Notes: generated from the sequence alone by a model not told the origin. A stretch of DNA of 64,000 nucleotides from Candidatus Zixiibacteriota bacterium (GCA_020051695.1 JAGVQM010000041.1:1-64000), one strand, 5' to 3'. Shown: positions 18,908 to 28,444, counted from the first letter of the stretch. A program made the numbers and translations.

Positions 18908-19294
18908 ATGAAGAAAAGAGAGCTGGAGAAATTCCGCAAGCTTCTATTGGCCCGGCGCAGTGCGATCCTTGAAGAACTGGGGCTGAAAAAGGGTTCACTA
19001 GGTTCGACGGTGAAAGAGGCCTCGGGTGATCTGTCGACATATTCCTACCATATGGCCGATCAGGGGACCGACGCGATGGAGCGCGAAAAATCGTTTTATT
19101 TCGCCTCGAAGACCGGCCGGTTCCTCTACCATATCGATGAAGCCCTGCGGCGCATCGAGGACAAGACCTACGGCAAGTGTCTGGGCTGCGACAAAGATAT
19201 TTCCCCCGAGCGCCTGGAAGCCGTGCCGCATGCCCGGTTTTGCATCACGTGCAAGGAGAAGGAGGAGCAACGAGAAGCAGCGGAGAATCGGTAA
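18908..19294 (+). CDS. DksA/TraR-family C4 zinc-finger protein
   Basis: A 128-residue regulator. N-terminal paired helices (KKRELEKFRKLLLARRSAILEELGL) contain the coiled-coil tip with acidic residues (MADQGTDAMEREKSFYFASK, family DxxDxA-like), then IEDKTYGKCLGCDKDISPERLEAVPHARFCITCKEKEEQ with four zinc Cys in CXXC...CXXC. DksA-type proteins enter the RNA polymerase secondary channel and tune rRNA and stress promoters, often with ppGpp. The gene starts 7 bp after ileS and overlaps the open frame of lspA, so it is in the same operon. Confidence 0.93.
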   Translation: MKKRELEKFRKLLLARRSAILEELGLKKGSLGSTVKEASGDLSTYSYHMADQGTDAMEREKSFYFASKTGRFLYHIDEALRRIEDKTYGKCLGCDKDISPERLEAVPHARFCITCKEKEEQREAAENR

Positions 19295-19908
19295 GCCGCC
19301 GCCGTTTGCTGCTTATCCTGGGCAGTGTGGGCGGCCTGTTAGTCGCTGCCGACCAACTGACCAAGCTTGCCGTACGGCAGTCGTTTGCTTTGGGTGAGTC
19401 GGTGCCGGTCTGGGGGGATTTTTTCCGCCTGACATATATCCATAATGTCGCCGGCGCGTTCGGCGTCTGGTTTGGGCATCCCGCAGTTTATTATATTGCC
19501 TCCATCATCATTTCTCTCATTATCATCCATACGATTTGCCGCCGTCCCGATCTGCGCAGCTGGTCGACCTGGGGTTTGACCCTGGTGCTGGGCGGGGCGA
19601 TCGGCAATCTGATCGACCGCGTGTTCGTGGGGGAGGTCGTCGATTTCCTGGACTTTGAATTTTTTGATCTGGATTTGCCGTCATTCAAGTTTTTGTTTAT
19701 TCATTTTCGCGGTTATACGATGACGCGCTGGCCGATTTTTAATCTTGCCGATTCCTCGATATTTTGCGGGATCTGGGTGCTGATCCTGTCGGTCTGGCTG
19801 GATCCGCCGGACAAGTCATTGTCGACAATTGAGGGTACAATGCCACAGCCGATTCCCGGCCCGCAGTTAAATGGGGCCGGAAAGCCGGATGATGCCGTAC
19901 CTATGTAA
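19249..19908 (+). CDS. lspA: Lipoprotein signal peptidase (signal peptidase II)
   Basis: Four-helix inner-membrane aspartyl peptidase that cleaves prolipoprotein signals. Seen: ADQLTKLAVRQSFALGESVPV, HNVAGAFGVWFG (family NXGAAFG), GGAIGNLIDRVFVGEVVDFLDF with the first catalytic Asp, and WPIFNLADSSIF with the second. A C-terminal 45-residue polar tail is extra. The start is a puzzle: no ATG exists at the right place. GTG 19249 (used here) lies inside the dksA-like gene, TTG 19306 would shorten helix 1, and the good AGGAGAAGGAGGAG Shine-Dalgarno at about 19254-19268 has no canonical start codon 5-10 bases downstream. Several lipobox proteins in the window are its likely substrates. Confidence 0.9.
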   Translation: MQGEGGATRSSGESVSRRRLLLILGSVGGLLVAADQLTKLAVRQSFALGESVPVWGDFFRLTYIHNVAGAFGVWFGHPAVYYIASIIISLIIIHTICRRPDLRSWSTWGLTLVLGGAIGNLIDRVFVGEVVDFLDFEFFDLDLPSFKFLFIHFRGYTMTRWPIFNLADSSIFCGIWVLILSVWLDPPDKSLSTIEGTMPQPIPGPQLNGAGKPDDAVPM

Positions 19909-19963
19909 TTCTTCAGGTCTACCGACAAGGTGGCCGGACGCCCCGGGATTTTCTTCCGTTATC

Positions 19964-20839
19964 CTACTCGACGCACGGATCGCAGGGCCCGCACGGATGT
20001 GATCGATATACATAATTGACCAGGTTGATCACATCCAATGGCGTGACCGCACCGTCGCAGTTCCAATCACCTTGTATGGCGTTACATCCGGTCGGCAACG
20101 GAATCGGAAACGGGACGCTCTTATATGTATAGTTCACGATATAGGGCAGATCGAGTGGATTAATCTGGCCGTCTCCCGACAGGTCTCCCCACGTCCCGCA
20201 CGAGCAGGGGACGATCGTAATGATGCCCTTGTTGAAAATGGCGTCATTTGTTCCGCTCGGACCATGTTCAATTATTGGCACGCCCGCCTCGATCATAAAA
20301 AGACAGGGGATAGTGGGAATAGAGCATGCAGTGTCGAACTCGAACTGGCCGGGGACTCCGGTGACATCAAACTCGATTTGCAAAATCGTGGTTCCATTTG
20401 GTTCAGGGGCCAATCCTGGGTCATTACCGTGCCCGAAAAAATGGAAGTTATCTGGCGATACACCGTCGTACATATTCCCGGGCGTCGCGCAACCCGCAGA
20501 GGATTTCAGGCCTTCGGCAATAGTGGCCCAATCAGGATCAGACCAAGACCATATGACCCGGTTGGATGAACGAATGGGGTTTGCTAAAAAGGCAACAGTA
20601 TCGTACGGGAGTCCTTTTGGACCAGGTGTCCAGAAAGACCCCGGGTCGATTTCACGCACCACAATGGGAACTGCAATGCAGGCCAACGGATTATCCCAAT
20701 AGGCCGTAACCTCCAATGTTATATTCTGCCGACCAGCGCCTGCTTGTTTGCTTTCAATATCTACCCGCCATTCTGCCATGGCCTGGGCGTTCATCACGAT
20801 CAAGCCGATGACGCTTATGATCCGGATGATTCTCTTCAT
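19964..20839 (-). CDS. Secreted protein with C-terminal dockerin-like repeats
   Basis: A 291-residue exported protein. A signal peptide (MKRIIRIISVIGLIVMNAQAMA) is followed by about 180 residues of probable beta-sandwich (ILQIEFDVTGVPGQFEFDTAC resembles the cohesin/Ig-like strands of these secreted families). It ends with two dockerin-type blocks: GDLSGDGQINPLDLPYIVNY and GDWNCDGAVTPLDVINLVNY, then Cys-Pro-rich CGPCDPC. In each block the DXNXDG-like loop can bind calcium. The start at 20839 follows GGGAGGGG. The same end motif occurs on the cysteine protease at 31.3 kb. Cargo function unknown. Confidence 0.8.
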   Translation of the reverse strand: MKRIIRIISVIGLIVMNAQAMAEWRVDIESKQAGAGRQNITLEVTAYWDNPLACIAVPIVVREIDPGSFWTPGPKGLPYDTVAFLANPIRSSNRVIWSWSDPDWATIAEGLKSSAGCATPGNMYDGVSPDNFHFFGHGNDPGLAPEPNGTTILQIEFDVTGVPGQFEFDTACSIPTIPCLFMIEAGVPIIEHGPSGTNDAIFNKGIITIVPCSCGTWGDLSGDGQINPLDLPYIVNYTYKSVPFPIPLPTGCNAIQGDWNCDGAVTPLDVINLVNYVYRSHPCGPCDPCVE

Positions 20840-20967
20840 GGTCAATCCCCTCCCGTTAACGTAGTACATCCCCTTGCCGACACGGGCCGAATTTGCTAAA
20901 CCGCGACAGGCAGAACGGAGAAAAATCAAGTCCGCGCCGATAATACCCTCATCAAAGATTCTATAAT

Positions 20968-20996
20968 TAAAATAAACCGCCCGGAACGGGTGTCAA
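20968..20996 (-). promoter_or_regulatory. Promoter candidate for the dockerin-like secreted protein
   Basis: Minus strand TTGACA (20996-20991), 17-bp spacer, ATTTTA (20973-20968) within an A+T-rich stretch that also offers TTATAG just downstream. It lies about 130 bp upstream of the start at 20839. The rest of the 305-bp gap 20840-21144 holds only the terminator at 21087-21113. Confidence 0.45.
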
Positions 20997-21084
20997 GCGA
21001 AATTCGACTGAATCTTGCGGATTGTTATTTTTTTTCGCTGCAATTCTGCAGTCTCCGCCTGGTAACTATCGGTATCATATATAA

Positions 21085-21115
21085 AAAAACCGGCGAACTC
21101 ACTGTCCACCGGTTA
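21085..21115 (-). terminator. Rho-independent terminator of the S9 peptidase gene
   Basis: On the minus strand AACCGG pairs with CCGGTT around a 15-nt loop and is followed by a run of T (seven A on the plus strand at about 21085-21091). It lies 30 bp after the peptidase stop at 21145. Confidence 0.75.
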
Positions 21116-21144
21116 CATACTCCTTCACGAATTCTCTGTGTTAC

Positions 21145-23067
21145 CTATTCTTCGACCCGTCCTCCCAGATACTTGGCGAGGAATTTTTCGGCGCGGCCAT
21201 AGAAATCCATGCGGTTTTCCGGACGAGCGAAACCATGACCTTCATCCGGGTACACGACGTATTCCACGTCTTTGCCCTTTTCGCGCAGGGCGGCAACAAT
21301 CTGTTCGGCCTCGGCCTGCTTGACCCGGGGATCATTGGCGCCCTGGCCGACCAACAACGGCATGACAAACTTGTCGGCGTGAGTCAGCGGCGAGCGTTCC
21401 ACAAGCATCATTGAATCGGCTACCGGGTCGCCCATGCGCACGGCGAATAACTTCAACAGTGGCGCCCAGTACGGCGGAACCGACGCGATCAACGTATGCA
21501 GATTCGACGGGCCTACGATGTCCACACCACACGTGAACAGATCGGGGGTGAAAGCGGCCGCTGCCAGCACGGCATACCCGCCATACGAGCCGCCGTAGAT
21601 GCAGGTGCGTTTGGGATCGGCAATGCCCTGGTCAATGGCCCATTTCACCGCGTCGGTAAGGTCATCCTGCATTTTGCGGCCCCATTCTTTGTCACCCGCA
21701 TGCAGGAATTTCTTGCCGAAGCCGGTTGAACCACGGAAGTTGACCTGTAATACAGCATAGCCGCGGTTGGCCATCCATTGCGCTTCGGAATTGTATCCCC
21801 AGTAATCACGTGCCCACGGCCCGCCGTGAACATTCAAAATCAACGGCAGGTTTTTCCCCGGCAAACCGACCGGCAGCGTCAAAAATGACGGGAGGGTCAA
21901 ACCATCGCGGGTCGGGATTTCGACATACGTCATCGGGGCCAGCGTATAGTCCGCCAGTTTCGGCCGGCTCGAGAAGATGAATTCGCCCTGTTTCGTTTCC
22001 CGGTGGTAGATGTAGAAATCCGCCGGGGAGATATCCGAGCCATACGCGACGATCCAATTGCGGTCGGCGCGATCCCGGCTGACAATGGCAAACTCGCCCT
22101 TGGCCAGGTTTTCCAGCGCCTGAAAATCAGGGACCAGGGACGAATCGAGAATTACCCAGCGGTCGCGGTCTTTATTGAAGGATACTGCCTCAAGGTGATA
22201 CGTGATGGGATTGATCATCACCGAACCAAGGTCTACTTCCGGATTAAACGCAACTTCGGTTTCGTTTTTGGTGGCGATGTCCACAATTTTCAAACGTGTC
22301 ACATCGGAGTTGCGCGAATCACCAATATACAGGCCTTTCCCATCGGGAGTGAAGCCGTAGGGACTGCCCTCATCCTCCGGACTCCAGGTGATGAATTCGC
22401 GGAACTGGTCTTGTTCGGTGTCGCGGACCAGCAATTGAAATCCGCCTTCGGGTGTTGAGGCAAACGCGCCGCGAAGCTTGAAGTTGTTATCGGTGAACCA
22501 GCCGACATAATTCCCGGGGTTTTCCGCAATCAACTGCATGTCATTGGTGTTCAAATCCAGGTGATACACGTCCATCAGTTGTGGGTTGCGTTTGTTCATC
22601 TGGATCAGGATTTCGTGCGGGAAATTGGGGTCAGTGGCGACAACACCGGCCTGGATATTTTCATGCGGTGTCAAATCGCCGACCGAGCCGTCCTGGAGGT
22701 TGACCGCATAAATGTGCCAGTTTTCATTTCCACCGACATCCTGCATGTAAAAAATGTGTTGATTGTCCTCGGCCCAGAAATGAATCCGAATGCCGCGCAG
22801 CGTGTCGGCGGTGATGACCTTATCATCGTTCTGACCGACAGTCTTGACCCAGACATTCAGTACACCGTTGTGCGGCGCCAGATACGACATCCGCATCCCG
22901 TCGGGCGAAATGCGGGCCTGGGCCTTTTCGGGATTGCCGAATAACTCGACCCGAGGGATGAGCGGCGGGAGTTCCTGCGCGTGGGCCAGACCCGCAAACG
23001 TCATGCTCAGCACCAATACGCAGATAACGCTGCTCAACACGGGCCGATGGTTTTTTCTGTACAACAT
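21145..23067 (-). CDS. Secreted S9-family prolyl oligopeptidase-like peptidase
   Basis: A 640-residue exported serine peptidase of the acylaminoacyl-peptidase/DPP branch. Signal peptide ending LAHAQ, then a WD40-like TolB-type propeller ([23 protein letters not shown] and similar blades) to about residue 370, then an alpha/beta hydrolase domain. Catalytic triad: Ser in GGSYGGY (about residue 494), Asp in GQGANDPRV, His in PDEGHGF. It trims short peptides in the periplasm or medium. The start at 23067 sits directly behind AAGGAGGAGT; an in-frame start 30 bp upstream lacks a signal advantage. A promoter lies about 150 bp upstream and a clear terminator follows. Confidence 0.92.
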   Translation of the reverse strand: MLYRKNHRPVLSSVICVLVLSMTFAGLAHAQELPPLIPRVELFGNPEKAQARISPDGMRMSYLAPHNGVLNVWVKTVGQNDDKVITADTLRGIRIHFWAEDNQHIFYMQDVGGNENWHIYAVNLQDGSVGDLTPHENIQAGVVATDPNFPHEILIQMNKRNPQLMDVYHLDLNTNDMQLIAENPGNYVGWFTDNNFKLRGAFASTPEGGFQLLVRDTEQDQFREFITWSPEDEGSPYGFTPDGKGLYIGDSRNSDVTRLKIVDIATKNETEVAFNPEVDLGSVMINPITYHLEAVSFNKDRDRWVILDSSLVPDFQALENLAKGEFAIVSRDRADRNWIVAYGSDISPADFYIYHRETKQGEFIFSSRPKLADYTLAPMTYVEIPTRDGLTLPSFLTLPVGLPGKNLPLILNVHGGPWARDYWGYNSEAQWMANRGYAVLQVNFRGSTGFGKKFLHAGDKEWGRKMQDDLTDAVKWAIDQGIADPKRTCIYGGSYGGYAVLAAAAFTPDLFTCGVDIVGPSNLHTLIASVPPYWAPLLKLFAVRMGDPVADSMMLVERSPLTHADKFVMPLLVGQGANDPRVKQAEAEQIVAALREKGKDVEYVVYPDEGHGFARPENRMDFYGRAEKFLAKYLGGRVEE

Positions 23068-23207
23068 ACTCCTCCTTCCAGAGTCCGGTCGCGTCAATGC
23101 GCCGGGTCTTGCACATCAATGGGTAGGAAATCGCGAATTGGCTACAATCGTAAAATTGCCTCTGGTCCCCAACCCTCAAAAATCCAGACATCCATCAATA
23201 TCGTCGA

Positions 23208-23236
23208 AAGTATGCAGGTGAATTCTTTTTTGTCAA
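23208..23236 (-). promoter_or_regulatory. Promoter candidate for the S9 peptidase gene
   Basis: Minus strand TTGACA (23236-23231) with CATACT (23214-23209) at 16 bp or ATACTT (23213-23208) at 17 bp. It gives a leader of roughly 130 nt before the start at 23067. Confidence 0.5.
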
Positions 23237-23317
23237 GCCGCTGCTCATAATAATTCCCGATTCCCACCGAATACAGCACGTGGGATTATCGCAATGAACG
23301 TGAACGAGTTGCGGTAT

Positions 23318-24454
23318 TCATCGGTCCATCGCCGCAATGTCCCTGTCACCCAGAATCCGGATCTGCGGAATTTCCATTGATGTGTGAACCATGATTTTCA
23401 GGGCTTCGTCAGGGATTTTTGCCAGATCCAAATCACCGAGATGCCGCCATTCCTTTTCCGGCAGCCAATCGCCGCCGCGCATCCCGATATTTTGAAAAAA
23501 TGGACGGTCCGGCTCAGCTAAATGTTGATAATCTGCGGGCGTGCCATAAATCACCGGACGGATACCCGCCGCTTGGGCGGCATCGTTCCGGATGGCGATC
23601 CCGTACGGCTCAAAACTCCAGCGCACATACCGTCTGCGCCAGCGCATGAGTTGCAGCGCCTCGTGCGGGGCAAGCGCGGTGAATGAAACGACGGGGAACC
23701 CACCACGGATATGAGCAGGCGAGGCCAGCAGCAGACGTTCGCGCAGGATGCGCTGCAGGGTGTCTATTGCGGATCGCGGATAATGATCGTTCGCCAATGT
23801 TATATCTCGATAGTACTCGGCACACGTCTCACCCGGCCATGTGCCGTTGGCGGCGCGAGTCCAGTGGGTCAGATAATCCCATGCAGCTACCCGCGTTGAG
23901 GTGGCCGTACTACAAGTGAACGGTTCGCTGGTGTGCCGTTGGTGTTGCTGCCGGTAGACTACGCGATACTTGTCGCATATATTTTTGGCTTTGCCGACCT
24001 CGGCAATCAACGTTGCCAGGTTCCCCCGGGGACGAATAGAAATTGGATAGAGGACGTCCGCCATCTCGATAAGCTTGCGGTCCCGTTCCGGCCAGAATGT
24101 CTTTTTCGTCCCGCGCCGTCTTTCAGGAGGTTGAAAAATAAATTCAACTCGCTGCGCCGGCAAAGCGAACTCACGGCAGATCAGGTTTTCCAGAGCCGGG
24201 CGACCGAGGGTTTCGGTTGCGCCGGCGGGACTCAGATTTTTCTCGTAGGGATATGGCACATACAGCAAAATTCTACCGTCAAAATGCCCCGCCGCCCATG
24301 TCACCAATTCCCAGGTGTTGAGCCCGACACTGCTGATTATTGTCAGATCATGATTGAGTGCATCCCTGACCGCGGCAAGCGTGGAAGTAATCCACGGATC
24401 GCTGCCCGCAGGCGCCTTTCCCTGGCGGGAATTGAGGATGGCCGCGTAACGCAT
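23318..24454 (-). CDS. Unfamiliar two-domain protein: SLOG/DprA-like N half, AbiGi/DUF2971-like C half
   Basis: About 378 residues from ATG 24454 (behind GGTCGGAG). The N half looks like a Rossmann-type SLOG fold: ILNSRQGKAP, then LTIISSVGLNTWELVTWAAG, then GRILLYVP, as in DprA/LOG proteins that bind nucleotides. Residues about 120-160 are basic (PPERRRGTKKTFW). The C half has WSFEPYGIAIRND, PVIYG and PEKEWRHLGDLDL, a pattern I know from DUF2971/AbiGi-type proteins linked to abortive phage infection. These matches are from memory of short motifs and are tentative. It follows P5C dehydrogenase by 135 bp on the same strand, with no evident toxin or nuclease partner beside it. Confidence 0.55.
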   Translation of the reverse strand: MRYAAILNSRQGKAPAGSDPWITSTLAAVRDALNHDLTIISSVGLNTWELVTWAAGHFDGRILLYVPYPYEKNLSPAGATETLGRPALENLICREFALPAQRVEFIFQPPERRRGTKKTFWPERDRKLIEMADVLYPISIRPRGNLATLIAEVGKAKNICDKYRVVYRQQHQRHTSEPFTCSTATSTRVAAWDYLTHWTRAANGTWPGETCAEYYRDITLANDHYPRSAIDTLQRILRERLLLASPAHIRGGFPVVSFTALAPHEALQLMRWRRRYVRWSFEPYGIAIRNDAAQAAGIRPVIYGTPADYQHLAEPDRPFFQNIGMRGGDWLPEKEWRHLGDLDLAKIPDEALKIMVHTSMEIPQIRILGDRDIAAMDR

Positions 24455-24589
24455 GAGCTCCGACCAAAACCGGTGGCCGCCGTCGCGGTTATCTTTTGTG
24501 ATACCTGATGACCGCAATCAACCCGGCCGCCGGGGTAAAACTTGATCTTCATTTGACTCCCGGAACACTGTGCCGCATCCGGGAAGGAT

Positions 24590-26221
24590 TCATTCCGCCC
24601 GCAAAAATGGATAGCGATAATCCGTGGGTGGGACAAACGTTTCTTTGATCGTCCGTTGCGAAATCCAGCGCAGCAGGTTGAATAGACTGCCGGCTTTGTC
24701 ATTGGTGCCCGAGGCCCGGCTGCCGCCAAACGGCTGCTGCCCGACTACCGCGCCGGTCGGTTTGTCGTTAATATAAAAGTTTCCGGCAGTATGGCGCAGG
24801 CGGTCGGCGATTTTCACAACCGCCCCGCGGTCCTGCGCGACTACCGCGCCGGTCAGCGCGTAGGGTGAGGCTGTGTCACATGCGTCTAGTGCCGCTTCGA
24901 GGTCCCGGTCGGCGTAGACAAATATAGTCAGTACCGGCCCGAAAATTTCCTCGCAGATCAGTTTGAATTTCGGGTCCGTGGTCTGGACAATCGTCGGCTC
25001 GATGAAATACCCCTTGCTGTCATCGCAGCGACCGCCGCAGAGTATCGTCGCGTCGGCAGAATGTTTCGCATAATCGATATATTCCCTGATACTTTCAAAG
25101 GCCGGTTTGTCGATCACCGCGTTCATGAAATTCGAGAAATCGCGCACATCGCCCATCTTGATCGTGGTGACTTCGGCCAATAGGCGCTCTTTCACTCCGG
25201 CCCAGATCGATGCGGGGACAAACATCCGCGAGGCGGCCGAACATTTTTGTCCCTGGTACTCGAAGGCGCCGCGAACCGCCGCGGTCACCAGCGCGGCCGG
25301 GTCGGCCGACGCATGGGCAAAAATGAAATCCTTGCCGCCGGTCTCCCCGACGATGCGGGGATAGGTCTTATAGTTCTTAATATTTGTTCCGACAGTTTCC
25401 CACATGCCCTGGAATACCGCGGTCGAGCCGGTAAAATGGATGCCGGCGAGTTCCGGAGAGGCCAGTACCGGGTTACCGACCTGTCCGCCCGAACCCGGCA
25501 CCATGTTGATCACGCCGGGGGGCAGCCCCGCCTCTTGCAGGAGTTGCATGATATAATATGCCGAATACACCGCCGAAGAGGCCGGTTTCCAGACCACCGT
25601 GCAGCCCATCAAAGCCGGGGCGGTCGGCAGGTTGCCGGCTATCGAAGTGAAATTAAACGGGGTCACGGCGAAAACAAAACCCTCCAGCGGCCGGTGTTCC
25701 ACCCGGTTCCAGCAGCCAGGTGAGGACCAGGGCTGCTGCTGGTATAGTTGCTGCATGTAATAGGGATTGAACCGGTAAAAATCGATCAGCTCGCAGGCCG
25801 AATCGATCTCGGCCTGGAATACATTTTTGCTTTGCCCCAGCATCGTCGCGGCGTTCAGCACATCGCGATATGGTCCGGCCAGCAGATCAGCGGCTTTCAG
25901 GAAGATCGAGGCCCGTGCCTCCCACGGCATCTCCGACCACGCGGCGAATGCCTCACCGGCGGACTTGATCGCCCGGGCAACTTCTTTGTGCCCGCCTTTA
26001 TGATACCGGCCCAGCAGCCGGCCGTGATCGTGCGGCATCCGGCAATCGGCAAAATTGCCGGTAGTCACCTCTTGGCCGCCGATAAATAAGGGAATTTCAA
26101 TCTGTTCACCGGCCTGTGCCTGTAATTGTTTTTTTAACGACTCACGTTCGGGTGAGTCGGGAATATACCCCTTGATCGGTTCGTTGCGGGGAAACGGGAC
26201 TTCGAAAAAAGCATTATGCAT
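24590..26221 (-). CDS. pruA: L-glutamate gamma-semialdehyde (1-pyrroline-5-carboxylate) dehydrogenase
   Basis: A 543-residue NAD-dependent aldehyde dehydrogenase that turns the proline breakdown product into glutamate. The N terminus (FEVPFPRNEPIKGYIPDSPER) is that of the monofunctional P5CDH family. VTPFNFTSIAGNLPTAPALMG and WKPASSA form the NAD site, VGETGGK holds general-base Glu293, and GQKCSAASR holds nucleophile Cys327. Start at 26221 with GGAGGT eight bases upstream. No proline dehydrogenase lies beside it. Together with four exported peptidases in the window it suggests peptide/proline use. Confidence 0.95.
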   Translation of the reverse strand: MHNAFFEVPFPRNEPIKGYIPDSPERESLKKQLQAQAGEQIEIPLFIGGQEVTTGNFADCRMPHDHGRLLGRYHKGGHKEVARAIKSAGEAFAAWSEMPWEARASIFLKAADLLAGPYRDVLNAATMLGQSKNVFQAEIDSACELIDFYRFNPYYMQQLYQQQPWSSPGCWNRVEHRPLEGFVFAVTPFNFTSIAGNLPTAPALMGCTVVWKPASSAVYSAYYIMQLLQEAGLPPGVINMVPGSGGQVGNPVLASPELAGIHFTGSTAVFQGMWETVGTNIKNYKTYPRIVGETGGKDFIFAHASADPAALVTAAVRGAFEYQGQKCSAASRMFVPASIWAGVKERLLAEVTTIKMGDVRDFSNFMNAVIDKPAFESIREYIDYAKHSADATILCGGRCDDSKGYFIEPTIVQTTDPKFKLICEEIFGPVLTIFVYADRDLEAALDACDTASPYALTGAVVAQDRGAVVKIADRLRHTAGNFYINDKPTGAVVGQQPFGGSRASGTNDKAGSLFNLLRWISQRTIKETFVPPTDYRYPFLRAE

Positions 26222-26397
26222 ATCGTCAGACCTCCGGCGGAATTTTCATCATCTGTTCGCCTCCGGCATAATAGCAGGATTCCGCAGGGGTTTCAATCTG
26301 CTTTTTGCAAATTCCCCGCCGTCGCCGTCTTTTTGCCGGTCGGCCGCCGAGCCGGCGCAGCCCGCGAAAAACCGCCTGATTTTGTCCGTAGTTTTCC

Positions 26398-26426
26398 TTG
26401 TCGGGCCGGCAAAAATCTTGTACCCT
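26398..26426 (+). promoter_or_regulatory. Promoter candidate for the DUF6599-DUF362-ferredoxin-AKR operon
   Basis: TTGTCG (26398-26403), 17-bp spacer, TACCCT (26421-26426), giving a leader of about 60 nt before the proposed TTG start at 26492. Weak -10; by eye only. Confidence 0.35.
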
Positions 26427-26491
26427 GTGGGCAGTGTCGGATTTGGGGCCCGACAAAACCGGCCATTGGCCTCGAGTGGGGGGAAACCGAG

Positions 26492-27478
26492 TTGGCCAAA
26501 AAGTATGACAACCGCGCTGCACGGTGGCTCCGGCTCGTTTTATTGCTCCCTTTGCCCATTATCGCCTTTCTCCTCTGGCGTTCCGGTGACGAAACACGCC
26601 GGGGATTATTTGAGTCGGCGTTGTCCGCTGCGGGAACACCCGCAACCATCCTGCCGAGCAAACTGTACCTGCCGGCCCATTTGCCCGGCGCCGGATTTAA
26701 CATGGCCGATACCAGCCAATATTACGACAAGGAAAATCTCTATGTCAAAATCGACGGCCATGATGTGGCGTTTTTCCGTTTCGGGTTTGTGTCATTGACT
26801 TTCGCCGCATATGCCGGAGAAAACGGCGGGGCGCTTGACGTGTACGCTTACCGGATGGACCGGCGGGAAAACGCGCTGGGCGTGTACGCTGCCGAACGGT
26901 CCGATGACCGAACGAATCTGTCAGTGGCCGAAGCCGGATATGAATCGGGCGGGGCACTATTTTTCTATTGCGGGCCGTGGTATGTACAAATCATCCCGTC
27001 CGGCGGGGTTGCGGGCCTTGCGGCAGCCACCAGGGAAATCCTCGATTCCCTGGGCCGCATCATCCCTGTGCCCGCCGCGCCGTCGGCCGCACTGGCCTGG
27101 TTTCCCGCTGCCGGGCGTGTGGAAAATTCCGACGGCTATTTCCCCGACAATGCCTTCGGCGTGGATTTCATTGGTGACGTATTCACCACCCAGTACCGCG
27201 CCGGCGGGGAGTTGATCACCGTATTCCGGCAGCGGTCCGACTCCGCGGTTGCCATGTATGATCGCTATTGTAATTTTCTGGCCGCCAATGCCGAACCGGA
27301 AGACGCAAAAAACGTGGCCGGTGTCGCCGTGGCGCGGTACATCGATTATGGCGAACGGATTTGGCTTTTCACGATTGATGATTCGTTTATCGGCCTGACC
27401 GGCTCCGCGCCGGAGGACGACATGAAAAAATTGGCGAATGAGTTGATCGCCGCCGGTCAGCGGGAACAGACGGAGTAA
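26492..27478 (+). CDS. DUF6599-like membrane-anchored protein
   Basis: About 328 residues from TTG 26492, chosen because a GGGGGGAAACC site lies eight bases before it; no ATG fits. A signal anchor (RLVLLLPLPIIAFLLW) is followed by an exported domain. DKENLYVKIDGHDVAFFRFGFVSLTFAAY matches the DUF6599 pattern (nLYeyiDGgAe.Yl.yGf), and a second half repeats the beta-rich plan (YGERIWLFTIDDSFIGLTG). DUF6599 genes are commonly found beside DUF362 and ferredoxin genes, as here, so it is probably a periplasmic part of the redox module. Molecular function unknown. Confidence 0.7.
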   Translation: MAKKYDNRAARWLRLVLLLPLPIIAFLLWRSGDETRRGLFESALSAAGTPATILPSKLYLPAHLPGAGFNMADTSQYYDKENLYVKIDGHDVAFFRFGFVSLTFAAYAGENGGALDVYAYRMDRRENALGVYAAERSDDRTNLSVAEAGYESGGALFFYCGPWYVQIIPSGGVAGLAAATREILDSLGRIIPVPAAPSAALAWFPAAGRVENSDGYFPDNAFGVDFIGDVFTTQYRAGGELITVFRQRSDSAVAMYDRYCNFLAANAEPEDAKNVAGVAVARYIDYGERIWLFTIDDSFIGLTGSAPEDDMKKLANELIAAGQREQTE

Positions 27479-27487
27479 TCGTTAGGG

Positions 27488-28444
27488 ATGCAGCGCAGAG
27501 AGTTCCTCATTCAGACTGCAAAAGCCGGCGCCGCGGCGCTGGCGGTGACCGGCGCGGGGATCTGGCTGGCCGGCCGCAGCGTAACGAAACGCGATTCAAT
27601 CTTCCATATTCCCGATTATTCGGTCGGCAAAGAAAAACTGGCGCGGGACGTTGTGGTGGCTCGGGGCGCAGATGCCCGCGCCATGATCGAAACCGGTTTG
27701 CGCGTGATGGGTGGGATCGAGAAATTTGTAACCGCCGGAGACAAAGTCCTGATCAAACCCAATGCCGGGTTTGACCGGCCGCCGATCCTAGGCGCAACGA
27801 CCTCGCCGCAGGTCGTCACGGCCATCGTCGAATTATGTCTGGCAGCCGGGGCGCGCGAGGTTATCGTCACCGATAACCCGATCAACTCCCCGCAGGCCAG
27901 TTTTGCCCGTTCGCAAATTGCCCCGGCCGCCGAACAAGCGGGCGGCAAAGTGTATTACCTGACCGGCCGCGACTTCGAGGAAACCGCCGTCGGCGGCATA
28001 GCGATCGGCAATTTTTCCGTCTGTGCCGGTGTGCTCCATGATGTGGACCGGGTTATCGGCGTGCCGACATTGAAAGACCACAACCTGTCGGGGATGTCGT
28101 TTGCGATGAAAAACTGGTATGGCCTGCTAGGGGAGGGGCGCAACCGCTTCCATCAGGATATCCACAACGTCATCGCCGACCTGGCGCTGATGATCAAGCC
28201 GACGCTGATTATCGGCGATGCCACCCGGATTCTCACCCGCCACGGTCCCACGGGCGGCTCACCGGCGGATGTCAAACCGGGGGCGACGATTATTCTCTCC
28301 ACCGATGCCGTGGCGGTTGATGCCCTCGGGATCGAATTGCTGGGCCGCACGCCGCAGCAATGCCGCAGCATTTTGCTGGCCGCCGAACGGGGGATCGGTT
28401 CGGCCGACCCGCGTGCCCTGCGGTATGAAGAGGTCGCCGTCTGA
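27488..28444 (+). CDS. Tat-exported DUF362 protein
   Basis: A 318-residue protein with a twin-arginine leader (MQRREFLIQTAKAGAAALAVTGAG). The body is the DUF362 fold: DKVLIKPNAGFDRPP, GAREVIVTDNPIN, DRVIGVPTLKDHNLSGMSFAMKNWYGLL, and a HGPTGG block. DUF362 is usually linked to iron-sulfur proteins; this version lacks the ferredoxin tail found in some members, and the next gene supplies clusters separately. Tat export implies folding, perhaps with a cofactor, before crossing the membrane. Stop and next start overlap (TGATG at 28442-28446). Role: probable periplasmic redox or cluster-handling partner. Confidence 0.85.
   Translation: MQRREFLIQTAKAGAAALAVTGAGIWLAGRSVTKRDSIFHIPDYSVGKEKLARDVVVARGADARAMIETGLRVMGGIEKFVTAGDKVLIKPNAGFDRPPILGATTSPQVVTAIVELCLAAGAREVIVTDNPINSPQASFARSQIAPAAEQAGGKVYYLTGRDFEETAVGGIAIGNFSVCAGVLHDVDRVIGVPTLKDHNLSGMSFAMKNWYGLLGEGRNRFHQDIHNVIADLALMIKPTLIIGDATRILTRHGPTGGSPADVKPGATIILSTDAVAVDALGIELLGRTPQQCRSILLAAERGIGSADPRALRYEEVAV

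Noticed and set aside
18998-19270. Antisense frame over the dksA-like gene
   Set aside because: The plus-strand product has all four zinc cysteines and the DksA fold; the reverse frame is a shadow.
19964-20839. Cellulosome scaffold interpretation of the dockerin-like blocks
   Set aside because: No cohesin domain or glycoside hydrolase is visible in the window; the blocks look like a lineage-wide C-terminal tag.
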